A stretch of 64,000 nucleotides of DNA, from assembly GCA_018366035.1 (NCBI GenBank), contig JAGZIW010000004.1, positions 1 through 64,000 of the forward strand, written 5' to 3'. A program made the translations under genes and the position numbers. The notes under the pieces were generated by a model. The model saw only the letters and a program-made list of their open reading frames with translations. It searched no databases and was not told the DNA's origin. The DNA comes from Butyricicoccus pullicaecorum (GTDB taxonomy: Bacteria; Bacillota; Clostridia; Oscillospirales; Butyricicoccaceae). Positions 50,132 to 58,902 of the stretch are shown in pieces (within the stretch, counting starts at the first letter, position 1; every line of letters starts with the position of its first letter).

Positions 50132-50601
50132 TCCTGCTCTACCTCAACATATTCAATGACCTTTTCGGTAAACAGGTGCCCGTCAAGATGCTCTGTCTCG
50201 TGGCAGAAGCATTGTGCAACAATGCCCTCACCCTCTCGTTCAAACCAGTTGCCGCTGCGGTCCTGTGCGCGAATCTTTGCCCATGTAGGACGCATGACAT
50301 AGCCATATTTCCCGGGAACAGACAAGCAGCCCTCCACCGTCTCCTCCAAAGTATTATGTTCAATCACCTCTGGATTTATGAGTTCGATCACTTCTTCAGG
50401 GTCCTTATTGATATCCAAAATCACCACCACGCGGCGCAAAACACCAATTTGCGGCGCCGCCAGACCAACACCTCCAGATTCCTTGAGGGTCTCGGTCATA
50501 TCGTCCAGCAGGGTTGCCAAACGGTCGTTAAACTCGGTCACAACGCGGCACTTTTTGTTTAATGTTTCGTCACCAATGGTCAAAATTGTTCTCTGTGCCA
50601 T
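50128..50601 (-). CDS. def: Peptide deformylase
   Basis: Def removes the N-formyl group from nascent proteins, the counterpart of Fmt. The 157-aa metalloenzyme has GVGLAAPQIG (45-54), EGCLSVPG (90-97, metal-binding Cys92) and HETEH (134-138). AGGAG precedes the ATG at 50601; a GTG two codons earlier is possible. Confidence 0.96.
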   Translation of the reverse strand: MAQRTILTIGDETLNKKCRVVTEFNDRLATLLDDMTETLKESGGVGLAAPQIGVLRRVVVILDINKDPEEVIELINPEVIEHNTLEETVEGCLSVPGKYGYVMRPTWAKIRAQDRSGNWFEREGEGIVAQCFCHETEHLDGHLFTEKVIEYVEVEQE

Positions 50602-50612
50602 TTTCACATCTC

Positions 50613-53054
50613 CTATAACATATTGGGGTTTAAGTCTACAAAGGCGCTCACGCCTCGATTTTGTTTGTCTCTAACAAATTCTGTCATCACACCAGAAATC
50701 AGCTGCCTGCGCCGTTTATTATCCGGACAGCGCAAAATCAGATGATACCGATACCGTCCCATCACACGCACAACAGATGCCGGCGCAGGACCTAAAACGG
50801 GATACTGAAAATCAGCAAATTGTCCTTGCATCAGGCTCAAAATACGCTCTTTCAAGCGCAGCAATGCAGACAGCACCAAATTCTCCTGTTCCGAAACGGC
50901 AGTCAGCATGACAATCTGCTGAATCGGCGGCACCAAAAGTGCCTGTCTGCGTTCCATCTCCATTTCATAAAACCGCCTATAATCCTGACGCGCTGCGCAG
51001 GAAAGCACCAGATCCTCCGGATGATAGGTTTGAATGATTGCCCGCCCCTGCCGGTCCCGCCGGCCCGCGCGGCCAACCACCTGTGTAATGAGTGAAAATG
51101 TCCGTTCATGCGCGCGGTAATCCTGTGCAAATAGAGATTGATCTGCATCTAAAACGCCAACCAGAGTCACTCTATCAAAATCCAATCCCTTTGTCACCAT
51201 CTGCGTTCCAACCAAAATATCCGCTCTGCCAGCACCAAATACTTCCATCAAATGGGTATGGGCATTTTTTCTGCTTGTAGTATCTGCGTCCATACGCAAA
51301 ACACGTGCCGCCGGAAAGAGGACATGCAGCTCCTCCTCGACCTTCTGCGTGCCAGCACATTCGGTAAACAGATGTGCTGCGTGACATTCCGGACACTGCC
51401 CTGTAATTTTCATAGATGCCCCACAAAAATGACAGATGGCTCGTCCATTGACCGAATGATAGGTCATCGTTGTAGAACAGGACGGACATTCCGGCACCCA
51501 GCCGCAAATCGAGCAGCCAATCACCCGACTGTTTCCTCTGCGGTTCAAAAACAGAATACTCTGCTCCTGATTTTCCAAATTGCGCCCGATCGCCTGATAA
51601 AGTGTGCGTCCGATGGTATAATTCCAGCCTTCCCGCGTCTGCCCGCGCAAATCATCAATGGTGACTTCGGGCAGCGGCACCCCATGATAGCGTTCGGAAA
51701 GCTCAAAAATCGGATATTTTCCCTGCACTCCTCCATAGTAGGTTTCCACTGCCGGTGTTGCAGAGCCCATGAGCAGCAGTGCATTTGCCTGCTGTACACG
51801 CCGTTTTGCCACGTCCCGCGCATGATAGCGCGGAGACTGCTCGGACTGATAGGCACTGTCCTGCTCCTCGTCCAGCACAATCAAGCCCAGATTTCGAACA
51901 GGCGCAAAAACGGCAGAGCGCGTACCAATAATCACATGCGCACGTCCAGCGCGAATCCGCTTCCAGCTGTCATAGCGTTCTCCAACAGATAGTCCAGAGT
52001 GCAGTACAGCCACAGTATCCCCAAATCGTCCCATAAACAATCTGACAAACTGCGGCGTTAATCCAATTTCCGGCACCAACATCAAGGCGTCCTGCCCCTG
52101 TGCCAAAACATCTTCAATCAGTTTCAAATAAACCTGTGTCTTTCCACTTCCCGTGATTCCAAACAACAAAGCAGCCTCAGGTTTTTGGGTGCACAAAAGC
52201 TTTCGGATTCCCGTATAGGCTGCATGCTGTTCGGCACTCAATACCGGTGACGGGATTTCGTCCACCTCGGTATATGCAGGCATTCGAAGCTGCTGCGCAT
52301 AGCCCACCTGCAAAACACCGCGACGCACCATATTGCGCAAGACCGCATCTGAAGCGCCTGTCATATAGGAAAGCTCCTTCTGGCTCATCTCTCCGCCATC
52401 AGACAGCAGGCTCACAACATCTGCCTGTACCGCACTTCTTCCGCGGGACGCCTGCATCATGGCTTCGGCAGGGTCGATTGCCAGTGACAGCATTTTCTGT
52501 GTTTTATCCTGTGACTTCTGTACGATATTGCTTCGGTACCTTATATAGCCGTCCTGTTCCAGCTGACTGAGTACCACGCCGGTTGCACGGCCATGCGTTT
52601 CTGTCTGCAAATCTGTCAATGTGCGCTCAGATTGCTCTGCAAAGAGTGCCATGACTTCGTCCAGCGGTGCACCAAGCGGTGTCTGTGGCTGACGCACAAG
52701 CTCATAAACCTCTTTTCGGCGAAACCAAAGCCCACTTGGCAGCATGATTCGCAGACAGTCAAAAAACGTACAATACAGACGTTCCTTGAGCCACACTGCC
52801 AAACGAATCTGATCAGCGTCCAGAACCGGTTCGGTATCGAGCAGTTCTGCTACCGCCTTAAGCCTTGTATGGTCAAATACATCAGGACGCAGCAGCAGCA
52901 CCATACCCTCTACTTTTTTATTTCCTCTGCCAAACGGCACCAGCACGCGGCAGCCAACCTGCAATTTTCCCTGCAATGGTTCTGGAATGGTATAATCATA
53001 CAGTTTATCAATTGCATAGGTTGCTGCTTGCACAGCGATGCCGCATACCTGCAT
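50613..53054 (-). CDS. priA: Primosomal helicase PriA (N')
   Basis: PriA reloads the replication machinery at stalled forks. The 813-aa protein has the N-terminal 3'-end-binding domain (residues 1-105), a winged helix, helicase lobes with Walker A GITGSGKTQ and LDEEQDSAYQ, eight zinc cysteines between CSICGW and QCPEC, and the C-terminal domain. It starts 6 bp after coaBC. Confidence 0.96.
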   Translation of the reverse strand: MQVCGIAVQAATYAIDKLYDYTIPEPLQGKLQVGCRVLVPFGRGNKKVEGMVLLLRPDVFDHTRLKAVAELLDTEPVLDADQIRLAVWLKERLYCTFFDCLRIMLPSGLWFRRKEVYELVRQPQTPLGAPLDEVMALFAEQSERTLTDLQTETHGRATGVVLSQLEQDGYIRYRSNIVQKSQDKTQKMLSLAIDPAEAMMQASRGRSAVQADVVSLLSDGGEMSQKELSYMTGASDAVLRNMVRRGVLQVGYAQQLRMPAYTEVDEIPSPVLSAEQHAAYTGIRKLLCTQKPEAALLFGITGSGKTQVYLKLIEDVLAQGQDALMLVPEIGLTPQFVRLFMGRFGDTVAVLHSGLSVGERYDSWKRIRAGRAHVIIGTRSAVFAPVRNLGLIVLDEEQDSAYQSEQSPRYHARDVAKRRVQQANALLLMGSATPAVETYYGGVQGKYPIFELSERYHGVPLPEVTIDDLRGQTREGWNYTIGRTLYQAIGRNLENQEQSILFLNRRGNSRVIGCSICGWVPECPSCSTTMTYHSVNGRAICHFCGASMKITGQCPECHAAHLFTECAGTQKVEEELHVLFPAARVLRMDADTTSRKNAHTHLMEVFGAGRADILVGTQMVTKGLDFDRVTLVGVLDADQSLFAQDYRAHERTFSLITQVVGRAGRRDRQGRAIIQTYHPEDLVLSCAARQDYRRFYEMEMERRQALLVPPIQQIVMLTAVSEQENLVLSALLRLKERILSLMQGQFADFQYPVLGPAPASVVRVMGRYRYHLILRCPDNKRRRQLISGVMTEFVRDKQNRGVSAFVDLNPNML

Positions 53055-53060
53055 TTTTAC

Positions 53061-54275
53061 TCAGCCTTTCTTTTGTTTCTCAATCTCCAACATTCGATCC
53101 AGCAGGATATCCGCGAGCTGTTCCTTCTCCATCAGAGAGAGCGCCTCTATATGCCCGTCCCGATACAGGATCGTAGCAACATTCGTATCGTGTGCAAAAC
53201 CGGCGCCCTCTGTCTTGAGATTGTTTGCAACCAGCAGGTCACAGTTCTTGCTCTCGAGCTTGGCTTTCGAGTTGGCAATCAAATCCTGTGTCTCCATAGA
53301 AAAGCCACATACCAGCTGAGCATCACGCTTGCGTGTACCAATCTCCTTCAGGATATCCGGATTTTTGACGAGTTCAACTGACAAATCGTCTGCCTTTTTC
53401 TTAATTTTATCCTGTGCCTGCGTCACAGGGCGATAGTCCCCAACCGCTGCTGCCTTAATAACCCAATCCTGTTTATCAAGTCGTGTTATAACCGCATCAC
53501 GCATTTCTTGCGCACAAGTGACCGGTACCAGAGTAACCCCACGCGGCACTTCCAGCGCGACCGGACCGGAAACCAATGTTACCCGTGCCCCTCTGCGGCT
53601 TGCATGCTGCGCAATGGCATATCCCATTTTTCCAGTAGAATGGTTGCTGATAAATCGAACCGGATCAAGTGCCTCTCGTGTCGGGCCCGCCGTAATCAGA
53701 ATGGAACGTCCTGCCAAATCCTGCGGCACTGCGGCATGCACGATTGCTTCGGCAATCACCGCCGGATCCGCCAGCTTTCCGGTTCCCGTATCTCCACAGG
53801 CAAGTCTGCCGCTTTCCGGCTCCACAAAATGCACACCACGCTGTTTCAGCTGTGCTATATTTTCCTGTACGACTGGATTTTGATACATATTCGTATTCAT
53901 TGCCGGCGCAATTACGAGCGGTGCCTTGGTTGCCATAAGCGTGGTTGACACCATATCATCTGCGATCCCATGCGCTGCCTTGCCGATGATGTTTGCAGTT
54001 GCAGGGGCAACTACAAAGACATCTGCACATTTTGCAAGCGAAATATGCTCGACCTCCCAAGTAAAAGTGCGGTCAAACATATCGGTCACAACACGGTTTT
54101 CGGACAGCACCTCAAGCGTCAGCGGCGTAATAAAATGCGTCGCAGACTCTGTCATGATAATGTGCACCTTTGCCCCCAGCTTACGCAGGCGGGAGGTCAG
54201 ATCTGCCGCTTTATAGGCTGCAATACCGCCTGTAATGCAGAGTACAATGGTTTTCCCTTCGAGCGCCTGAATCAT
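53061..54275 (-). CDS. coaBC: Bifunctional phosphopantothenoylcysteine decarboxylase/synthase
   Basis: CoaBC joins cysteine to phosphopantothenate and decarboxylates the product in coenzyme A synthesis. The 404-aa protein has the flavin HFCD domain (GGIAAYKA, ATANIIGKAAHGIADD, PAMNTNMYQNP) followed by the CoaB domain (TAGPTREALDPVRFISNHSTG, about 190-208). It starts immediately after the rpoZ stop. Together with fab/acc genes elsewhere in the window it supports acyl carrier metabolism. Confidence 0.96.
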   Translation of the reverse strand: MIQALEGKTIVLCITGGIAAYKAADLTSRLRKLGAKVHIIMTESATHFITPLTLEVLSENRVVTDMFDRTFTWEVEHISLAKCADVFVVAPATANIIGKAAHGIADDMVSTTLMATKAPLVIAPAMNTNMYQNPVVQENIAQLKQRGVHFVEPESGRLACGDTGTGKLADPAVIAEAIVHAAVPQDLAGRSILITAGPTREALDPVRFISNHSTGKMGYAIAQHASRRGARVTLVSGPVALEVPRGVTLVPVTCAQEMRDAVITRLDKQDWVIKAAAVGDYRPVTQAQDKIKKKADDLSVELVKNPDILKEIGTRKRDAQLVCGFSMETQDLIANSKAKLESKNCDLLVANNLKTEGAGFAHDTNVATILYRDGHIEALSLMEKEQLADILLDRMLEIEKQKKG

Positions 54276-54629
54276 TTACATAGCCTCATGTACATCATCA
54301 TGATCCACAAGGTCATCGATCGAATCCTCATGTTCATCACTCTCTTGATCTTCTTGTTCTTCATGCTCCTCATGGTCATCAAGATCCAACATTCCCGGGA
54401 GTAAATCGCTATTGAGGCGGATCTCCGGCTCTACCTTCGGTCCCGGGCAATAGACAATGGTTCCGGCTGCAATTTCATCAAGTGCCAGCTTGACCGCCTT
54501 ATCTGACAGCTGCTCGTCGTTCTCCTCTGCCTCCTGTGCAATATCGCGTGCGCGCTGTGCAGCCAGATTGACCAGCAGATAACGATTTCCCACTTTGTTC
54601 ATAAGCTCTTTCATTGATGGTTTCAACAT
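54276..54629 (-). CDS. rpoZ: RNA polymerase omega subunit with a long acidic tail
   Basis: Omega helps RpoC fold. Residues 1-70 contain the core: SMKELMNKVGNRYLLVNLAA, ARDIAQEAEE, KAVKLALDEIAAGTI. The protein then continues for about 40 residues of almost only Asp, Glu, His and Gln (DDHEEHEEQEDQESDEHED and following), giving 117 aa rather than the 70-90 usual for the family. The tail may be a lineage-specific disordered extension. It lies between gmk and coaBC, the usual context. Confidence 0.93.
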   Translation of the reverse strand: MLKPSMKELMNKVGNRYLLVNLAAQRARDIAQEAEENDEQLSDKAVKLALDEIAAGTIVYCPGPKVEPEIRLNSDLLPGMLDLDDHEEHEEQEDQESDEHEDSIDDLVDHDDVHEAM

Positions 54630-54659
54630 GATCCTAATACCTCTTTATCCGTTAAGTTC

Positions 54660-55232
54660 TTATTTGCTGACGCGGCAGCGCTCTGCCCGCAAAATTGCAC
54701 ATAGATCTGCGACCGCGTCCTCTAGTATATCATTTATAATAACATAATCAAAGCGATTTTTATAGCAGAGTTCCTGTTCTGCCTGTGCAAGACGCGCCGC
54801 AATTTTTTCCGGAGTCTCTGTTCCGCGCCCATGAAGCCGTTCAGAAAGTGCCTGCATAGATGGCGGCGCCACAAATATCATCACAGCATCTGGACGTTTT
54901 TCGTGGATCTGCATTGCCCCCTGTACCTCAATTTCCAATACCACATCATTTCCAGCCTCCAACTGTTCGTTGACCGGCTGCTCCAATGTGCCATAATAAT
55001 TTCCTACATAGCAGGCATGCTCCAAAAAGGCGTCCTGTGCAATGCGTTCTTCAAAGTCCTCTTTGCTGAGAAACCAGTAATGCACACCATTCTGTTCGCC
55101 CTCACGGGGCTGTCTGGTGGTTGCGGATACCGAAACCCGCAGGCGGTCATCTCGTTTGAGCACCTCACTTAAAATGGTTCCCTTTCCCGTTCCGGAAGGG
55201 CCAGTAAACACGATGAGCTTTCCCTTATTCAT
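54660..55232 (-). CDS. gmk: Guanylate kinase
   Basis: Gmk phosphorylates GMP or dGMP. The 190-aa protein has the P-loop GPSGTGKGT (11-19), TTRQPREGEQNGVHYWF and the GMP-binding Tyr/Glu residues. Its ATG overlaps the remA end by 8 bp. Confidence 0.97.
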   Translation of the reverse strand: MNKGKLIVFTGPSGTGKGTILSEVLKRDDRLRVSVSATTRQPREGEQNGVHYWFLSKEDFEERIAQDAFLEHACYVGNYYGTLEQPVNEQLEAGNDVVLEIEVQGAMQIHEKRPDAVMIFVAPPSMQALSERLHGRGTETPEKIAARLAQAEQELCYKNRFDYVIINDILEDAVADLCAILRAERCRVSK

Positions 55233-55479
55233 TTTCCAGCACCTCCTCTTCCTCTGCGCGTCCTGCGATGGTTTCCGGCTGCAATGACGAAAGGATCACG
55301 TGGTCGCTGTCCGTTATGATAACCGCACGGGTACGGCGCCCATAGCTTGCATCAATGACAATGCCGCGCTCCTTTGCCTCCTGTATAATACGCTTGATCG
55401 GTGCGGAATCAGGGCTGACGACCGCTACAATACGGCTCGCCGCCACCAGATTTCCGAACCCAATATTGATGAGCTTCAC
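55225..55479 (-). CDS. remA: RemA-type DNA-binding regulator (DUF370)
   Basis: RemA proteins bind DNA as oligomeric arcs and activate matrix genes in Bacillus. The 84-aa protein has the family core: INIGFGNLVAASRIVAVVSP, SAPIKRIIQEAKERG and DASYGRRTRAVIITDSDHVIL. The start is GTG with GGGGAG upstream. The position between yicC and gmk is conserved in Firmicutes. Its targets in this organism are unknown. Confidence 0.93.
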   Translation of the reverse strand: MKLINIGFGNLVAASRIVAVVSPDSAPIKRIIQEAKERGIVIDASYGRRTRAVIITDSDHVILSSLQPETIAGRAEEEEVLENE

Positions 55480-55500
55480 TGTGACTCCCCTATTCTCTGC

Positions 55501-56376
55501 TTATTCAATATTTTGAATCTGCTCACGAATTTTTTCAATTTCCGACTTGAGCTCCACCACAATTTTAGAAAGCGCAACATCATTTGCCTTAGAGCCAATG
55601 GTATTGGACTCCCGATTCATCTCCTGCACAAGGAAATCCAGCTTGCGTCCAATGGGCTTTTCGTCCTTCAGCATCTCGTCCATCTGGCTGAGATGGCTGC
55701 GCAGACGCACGGTTTCTTCATCGATTGCTGTACGGTCTGCAAAGACTGCTGCCTCCGTTAAAATACGCTGCGGATCTATGGTGGTGTCTGCCAAAAGCTC
55801 CTGCATACGCTTTTCCAGCTTTTCACGATATTCAATTGTGCGCTGGGGTGCGCGTTCTTCTACCTTCTCCAGCAGCGAAAGAATGGTCTGTCCGCGCATA
55901 CGTACATCTGCTGCCATTTTTTCGCCCTCCACTGTGCGCATGGCATCAAACTCTCCAAGCGCCTCATGGAAAATTTCCAAAACACCAGCTGTCAGCCTTT
56001 CAGTATCCGGCTCTGCCTGTTCCTCAACCAGTACCTCTGGCATTCTTGCAAGGGATAAGAGTGAAACATCATTGGGCAGTCCGGTTGCCTCGCTCAGCGC
56101 ACACAGTGCATTCATATAGTGTTGTGCAAGTGCAGTATTGACACTCACCTTCAAATCATCTGCGGACGTTCCCAAAATCTGAACAAAAACATCGACCTTT
56201 CCACGAGCGATCCGCGTGCTTGCAGCTTTTTTCAATGCCTCCTCAAGAAAGCCATAGGCACGGGGACATTTCAAATTTACGTCCAGATAACGATGATTGA
56301 CCGCACGTACTTCGACCGAGATTTCTCTTCCATCAACCGACTTTCGTGCACGGCCATAGCCTGTCATACTCTTCAT
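55501..56376 (-). CDS. yicC: YicC-family endoribonuclease-like protein
   Basis: YicC-family proteins are linked to RNA decay and stationary-phase survival. The 291-aa protein begins KSMTGYGRA, has RAVNHRYLDVNLKCPR, and ends in the conserved DFLVQEMNRESNTIGSKAND and SEIEKIREQIQNIE. The start at 56376 is chosen by comparison with the usual MxxSMTG N-terminus; a GTG at 56388 is another option. Confidence 0.92.
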   Translation of the reverse strand: MKSMTGYGRARKSVDGREISVEVRAVNHRYLDVNLKCPRAYGFLEEALKKAASTRIARGKVDVFVQILGTSADDLKVSVNTALAQHYMNALCALSEATGLPNDVSLLSLARMPEVLVEEQAEPDTERLTAGVLEIFHEALGEFDAMRTVEGEKMAADVRMRGQTILSLLEKVEERAPQRTIEYREKLEKRMQELLADTTIDPQRILTEAAVFADRTAIDEETVRLRSHLSQMDEMLKDEKPIGRKLDFLVQEMNRESNTIGSKANDVALSKIVVELKSEIEKIREQIQNIE

Positions 56377-56390
56377 ATTTTGATACACCC

Positions 56391-56909
56391 TTACTTAAAA
56401 GAATTATTGAGACGCTGTGCCAGTCCGCGCATACCGGGAAAAATGCGGGACAAGCACAATTCATAATAGACCAAAATCACATTGCCGCCCAACAGAACGG
56501 CGAGAAATATTTTTATATTCATGGCCGGAAACTCCGGCAAAATACCGAGACGTATACAAGTCAAGACAATAATGATCCAGAGGTTTGCAAAGACAAGCTT
56601 ACCTGCCCAGCGCAAAATCCGGCTTGGCAGCTTTTCCAAATAATACCGAATCACTGTATAGAGACCAAAAAGTCCGGCATACAAAATTGCAAGCAGCTTA
56701 TCCGGCAGCAGAAACAGCGCAAGTGCCGAGGTTGCTGCATAGACAAGGCAGCCTGTCTTGCGCTCCTCCACAAGGAAAAACAATTCTGGAATAAAGCCGA
56801 CCAGCATACATGCCGCCCAGCTTGCAATGGATAGGAAAGTTGCAAAGTACAAAATCACAACCGATACGCCTACCATCATTCCCCCACGCGCAATCTGCTG
56901 CGCACGCAT
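56391..56909 (-). CDS. Polytopic membrane protein of unknown function
   Basis: Starting at an ATG that overlaps the J-domain gene stop (TGATG), this 172-aa protein has four or five hydrophobic helices with short loops (VSVVILYFATFLSIASWAAC, then AATSALALFLLPDKLLAILY and FLAVLLGGNVILVYYELCL). Its C-terminus is basic. No family was recognised. The tight overlap implies coupled synthesis with the DnaJ-like protein. Confidence 0.7.
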   Translation of the reverse strand: MRAQQIARGGMMVGVSVVILYFATFLSIASWAACMLVGFIPELFFLVEERKTGCLVYAATSALALFLLPDKLLAILYAGLFGLYTVIRYYLEKLPSRILRWAGKLVFANLWIIIVLTCIRLGILPEFPAMNIKIFLAVLLGGNVILVYYELCLSRIFPGMRGLAQRLNNSFK

Positions 56910-57490
56910 CAGCAGCCGCCTCCACAGCAGCAGTTTGCCAAGCAGTTGCAGCAAATCAGCTGCGTGCAGCAATCACAGACGCCTACCGTGCTCATCGGAC
57001 GATATCCCCCATAATTTGCACCCATATTCAGATTATTGAGTGCACTTTTGTATTCCAGATTAGATGGGTCCATGGAGCACGCCTGTGTATAGCAGCGCTG
57101 TGCCTCATCATACCAGCCTTTTCGAAAATAAATGGTTCCCATGAGGAAATACCATTCTGCATCTCGTCCCGACAAACGCGCCAGCATTTCCTCTGCCATT
57201 GCAAGGTTGCCCGAAGTGATCGCGCTGCGTATCTTCCCATAAATACCGCTGGTATTCTGCTGATACGTATCATTGTATCCGGTCTGCTGCGAAGACGCTT
57301 TTCCGGATCGCTGATCCATAATCATGTCATACGCTTCGTTGATTTCCTTCATACGTGCTTCTGCCAAATCAGCGAGCGGATTATTTACATAGTTGTCCGG
57401 ATGATATTTGCGTGCCAGTTCACGGTATGCACGTTTGACGTCATCGTCACTGGTTTGTGGGGTTATGCCCAATACTTTATAAGGATCCAT
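56909..57490 (-). CDS. J-domain protein with Cys-rich C-terminal tail
   Basis: This 193-aa protein has an N-terminal J domain (residues 1-58, HPD at 30-32) that should stimulate DnaK. A linker (about 60-90) and a helical TPR-like middle follow (AITSGNLAMAEEMLARLSG, AEWYFLMGTIYFRKGWYDEA; about 95-150). A strongly Cys-rich tail (CDCCTQLICCNCLANCCC) has about eleven cysteines in the last 25 residues, suggesting metal binding or lipidation. GGAGGAC precedes the ATG at 57490. It overlaps DUF5685 upstream by 14 bp and the membrane protein gene downstream. Confidence 0.85.
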   Translation of the reverse strand: MDPYKVLGITPQTSDDDVKRAYRELARKYHPDNYVNNPLADLAEARMKEINEAYDMIMDQRSGKASSQQTGYNDTYQQNTSGIYGKIRSAITSGNLAMAEEMLARLSGRDAEWYFLMGTIYFRKGWYDEAQRCYTQACSMDPSNLEYKSALNNLNMGANYGGYRPMSTVGVCDCCTQLICCNCLANCCCGGGC

Positions 57491-58358
57491 GTTGTCCTCC
57501 ATTTACATGATAAGTTCCGTCCAGCACTTGCCGAGTAATCAGCGGCAGCCCCAGATCAATTATATTTTCAATCAGCCCTTTGTCTTGATGGAACGTGAGA
57601 AGCTGACAGGCATTGTGAATATCCAAAAGGGAGCGTTCCAGCGTGTGTTCCATGTGCTCCCGAACAGGCGCAAGGTCAGGGGTTTTCAGCGCAAAGCGCA
57701 GACGCACCGGATTGTACGAGCCTGTCCGAAAATCGTCCTTCAAGTCCGCACAGGCATCTATCAGATAAAGCCAGCGCCCTGTATGGTAAAACATCTGTTC
57801 CATCACGCGCCGCTCCAGCTCTGCACTGTCCTGCGGTACCACGGCCTGCAAAATACGTGCAAAGGTATCTGCCGTTCGGTCGAGGGAGGCAGTCTGCTGC
57901 TTTTCCAGCACCAGAAGTTCGTCCAGACACTGCCGTATGACAGCGTCCAGCCTTGGCTGCACCGCACAAACCTTGCGATAATCGCGGCGTGCGAGGCGCT
58001 CCAGACAGAGGGCAAGCAGTCGTTTTGCACCAGATTCATCGTGCAGGCTGTCCTGTATTTTATGATACGTCAGCAGCACACTGATATCTGCTGTGTATGC
58101 AAGCATCGGAGACGAGGCTGCCACTGTTTTCTTCTTGACCGGACTTGCAATACAGCGGCAATACGCAACCTCATTTTCTTCCGAATACACGGCTTGCAGG
58201 ACAAGTGCCAAAAAAGTCATATCATAGCTCAAAAAAAAGGTTTGCAGCCGTCCATAGCGCCGCCGGATTTCATGGCAAAGCCCACAGTATACGGTTTGAA
58301 AGCGCTCTACTTCGCGCACCTTCAATTCAGATTTTACAGGACGGATAAAACCAAACAT
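57477..58358 (-). CDS. DUF5685-family protein
   Basis: The 293-aa protein begins MFGFIRPVKSELKVREVERF and has YCGLCHEIRRRYG (a CxxC pair) typical of DUF5685, plus YCRC further on. The rest is largely helical with a DACADLKDDFRTGSYNP segment that resembles the acidic motif of polyprenyl-processing helical enzymes, though function is unknown. AAAGGAG precedes the ATG. It opens the long run that ends at thiN and overlaps the J-domain gene. Confidence 0.85.
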   Translation of the reverse strand: MFGFIRPVKSELKVREVERFQTVYCGLCHEIRRRYGRLQTFFLSYDMTFLALVLQAVYSEENEVAYCRCIASPVKKKTVAASSPMLAYTADISVLLTYHKIQDSLHDESGAKRLLALCLERLARRDYRKVCAVQPRLDAVIRQCLDELLVLEKQQTASLDRTADTFARILQAVVPQDSAELERRVMEQMFYHTGRWLYLIDACADLKDDFRTGSYNPVRLRFALKTPDLAPVREHMEHTLERSLLDIHNACQLLTFHQDKGLIENIIDLGLPLITRQVLDGTYHVNGGQHGSL

Positions 58359-58430
58359 CTTTTAGCTCCTTTGCCGCCTACTTATACAACATACCATATT
58401 CTTTATATTTTACAGGATATTCCGAAAAAA

Positions 58431-58459
58431 AACAAGACTGCCTGACAAAAGGCAGTCTA
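58431..58459 (-). terminator. Terminator of the cdaA-RseC-like unit
   Basis: AGACTGCCT/AGGCAGTCT with a 6-nt loop and a T-rich run on the minus strand, about 27 bp past the stop. Confidence 0.85.
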
Positions 58460-58485
58460 TGTTTCAAAAAATTTTTAATATTATG

Positions 58486-58896
58486 TTACCCTCTTTTCAC
58501 AATTTTGAATACAATCTCACCCGACTTTTTCATCTGATGATTGCGGCGAATCGCAATCAGAATACCAATTGCAAATCCAGCAACGCCTGCAAGAATGGAA
58601 ATCCCTTCTGTCATATGCAGAGCTGCGCAAACACCATAAAATACAAAAAATAAGATGAGCGGCATGGTATATACGACCGCAGCCATACCCAAAATCTGTT
58701 TGCTGGAGCCTTCCACCGTAACAACATCTCCAACGCTGGCCTGTACCGGATTTTCTGCTACTGCTTGAATACGCTCGGTCGGCGCACCGCAGCCACCACA
58801 TTTGGCGCAGTCATGCCCACAAGCCGATTGACGCTGCACCTCAATTTCTGCATGCTGTGTATCTAAAATTTTTTTTACAATGGCTTTCTGTACCAT
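58486..58896 (-). CDS. RseC/MucC-family membrane protein
   Basis: This 136-aa protein has an N-terminal beta domain with clustered cysteines (CGHDCAKCGGCG, about 27-38) and two transmembrane helices (about 67-87 and 94-112). The layout matches RseC, RsxC-associated and SoxR-reducing proteins, thought to act in membrane redox or iron-sulfur signalling. It follows the FAD-dependent dehydrogenase gene by 6 bp, which supports a redox partnership (inference). Confidence 0.82.
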   Translation of the reverse strand: MVQKAIVKKILDTQHAEIEVQRQSACGHDCAKCGGCGAPTERIQAVAENPVQASVGDVVTVEGSSKQILGMAAVVYTMPLILFFVFYGVCAALHMTEGISILAGVAGFAIGILIAIRRNHQMKKSGEIVFKIVKRG

Positions 58897-58902
58897 TTTA
58901 AG

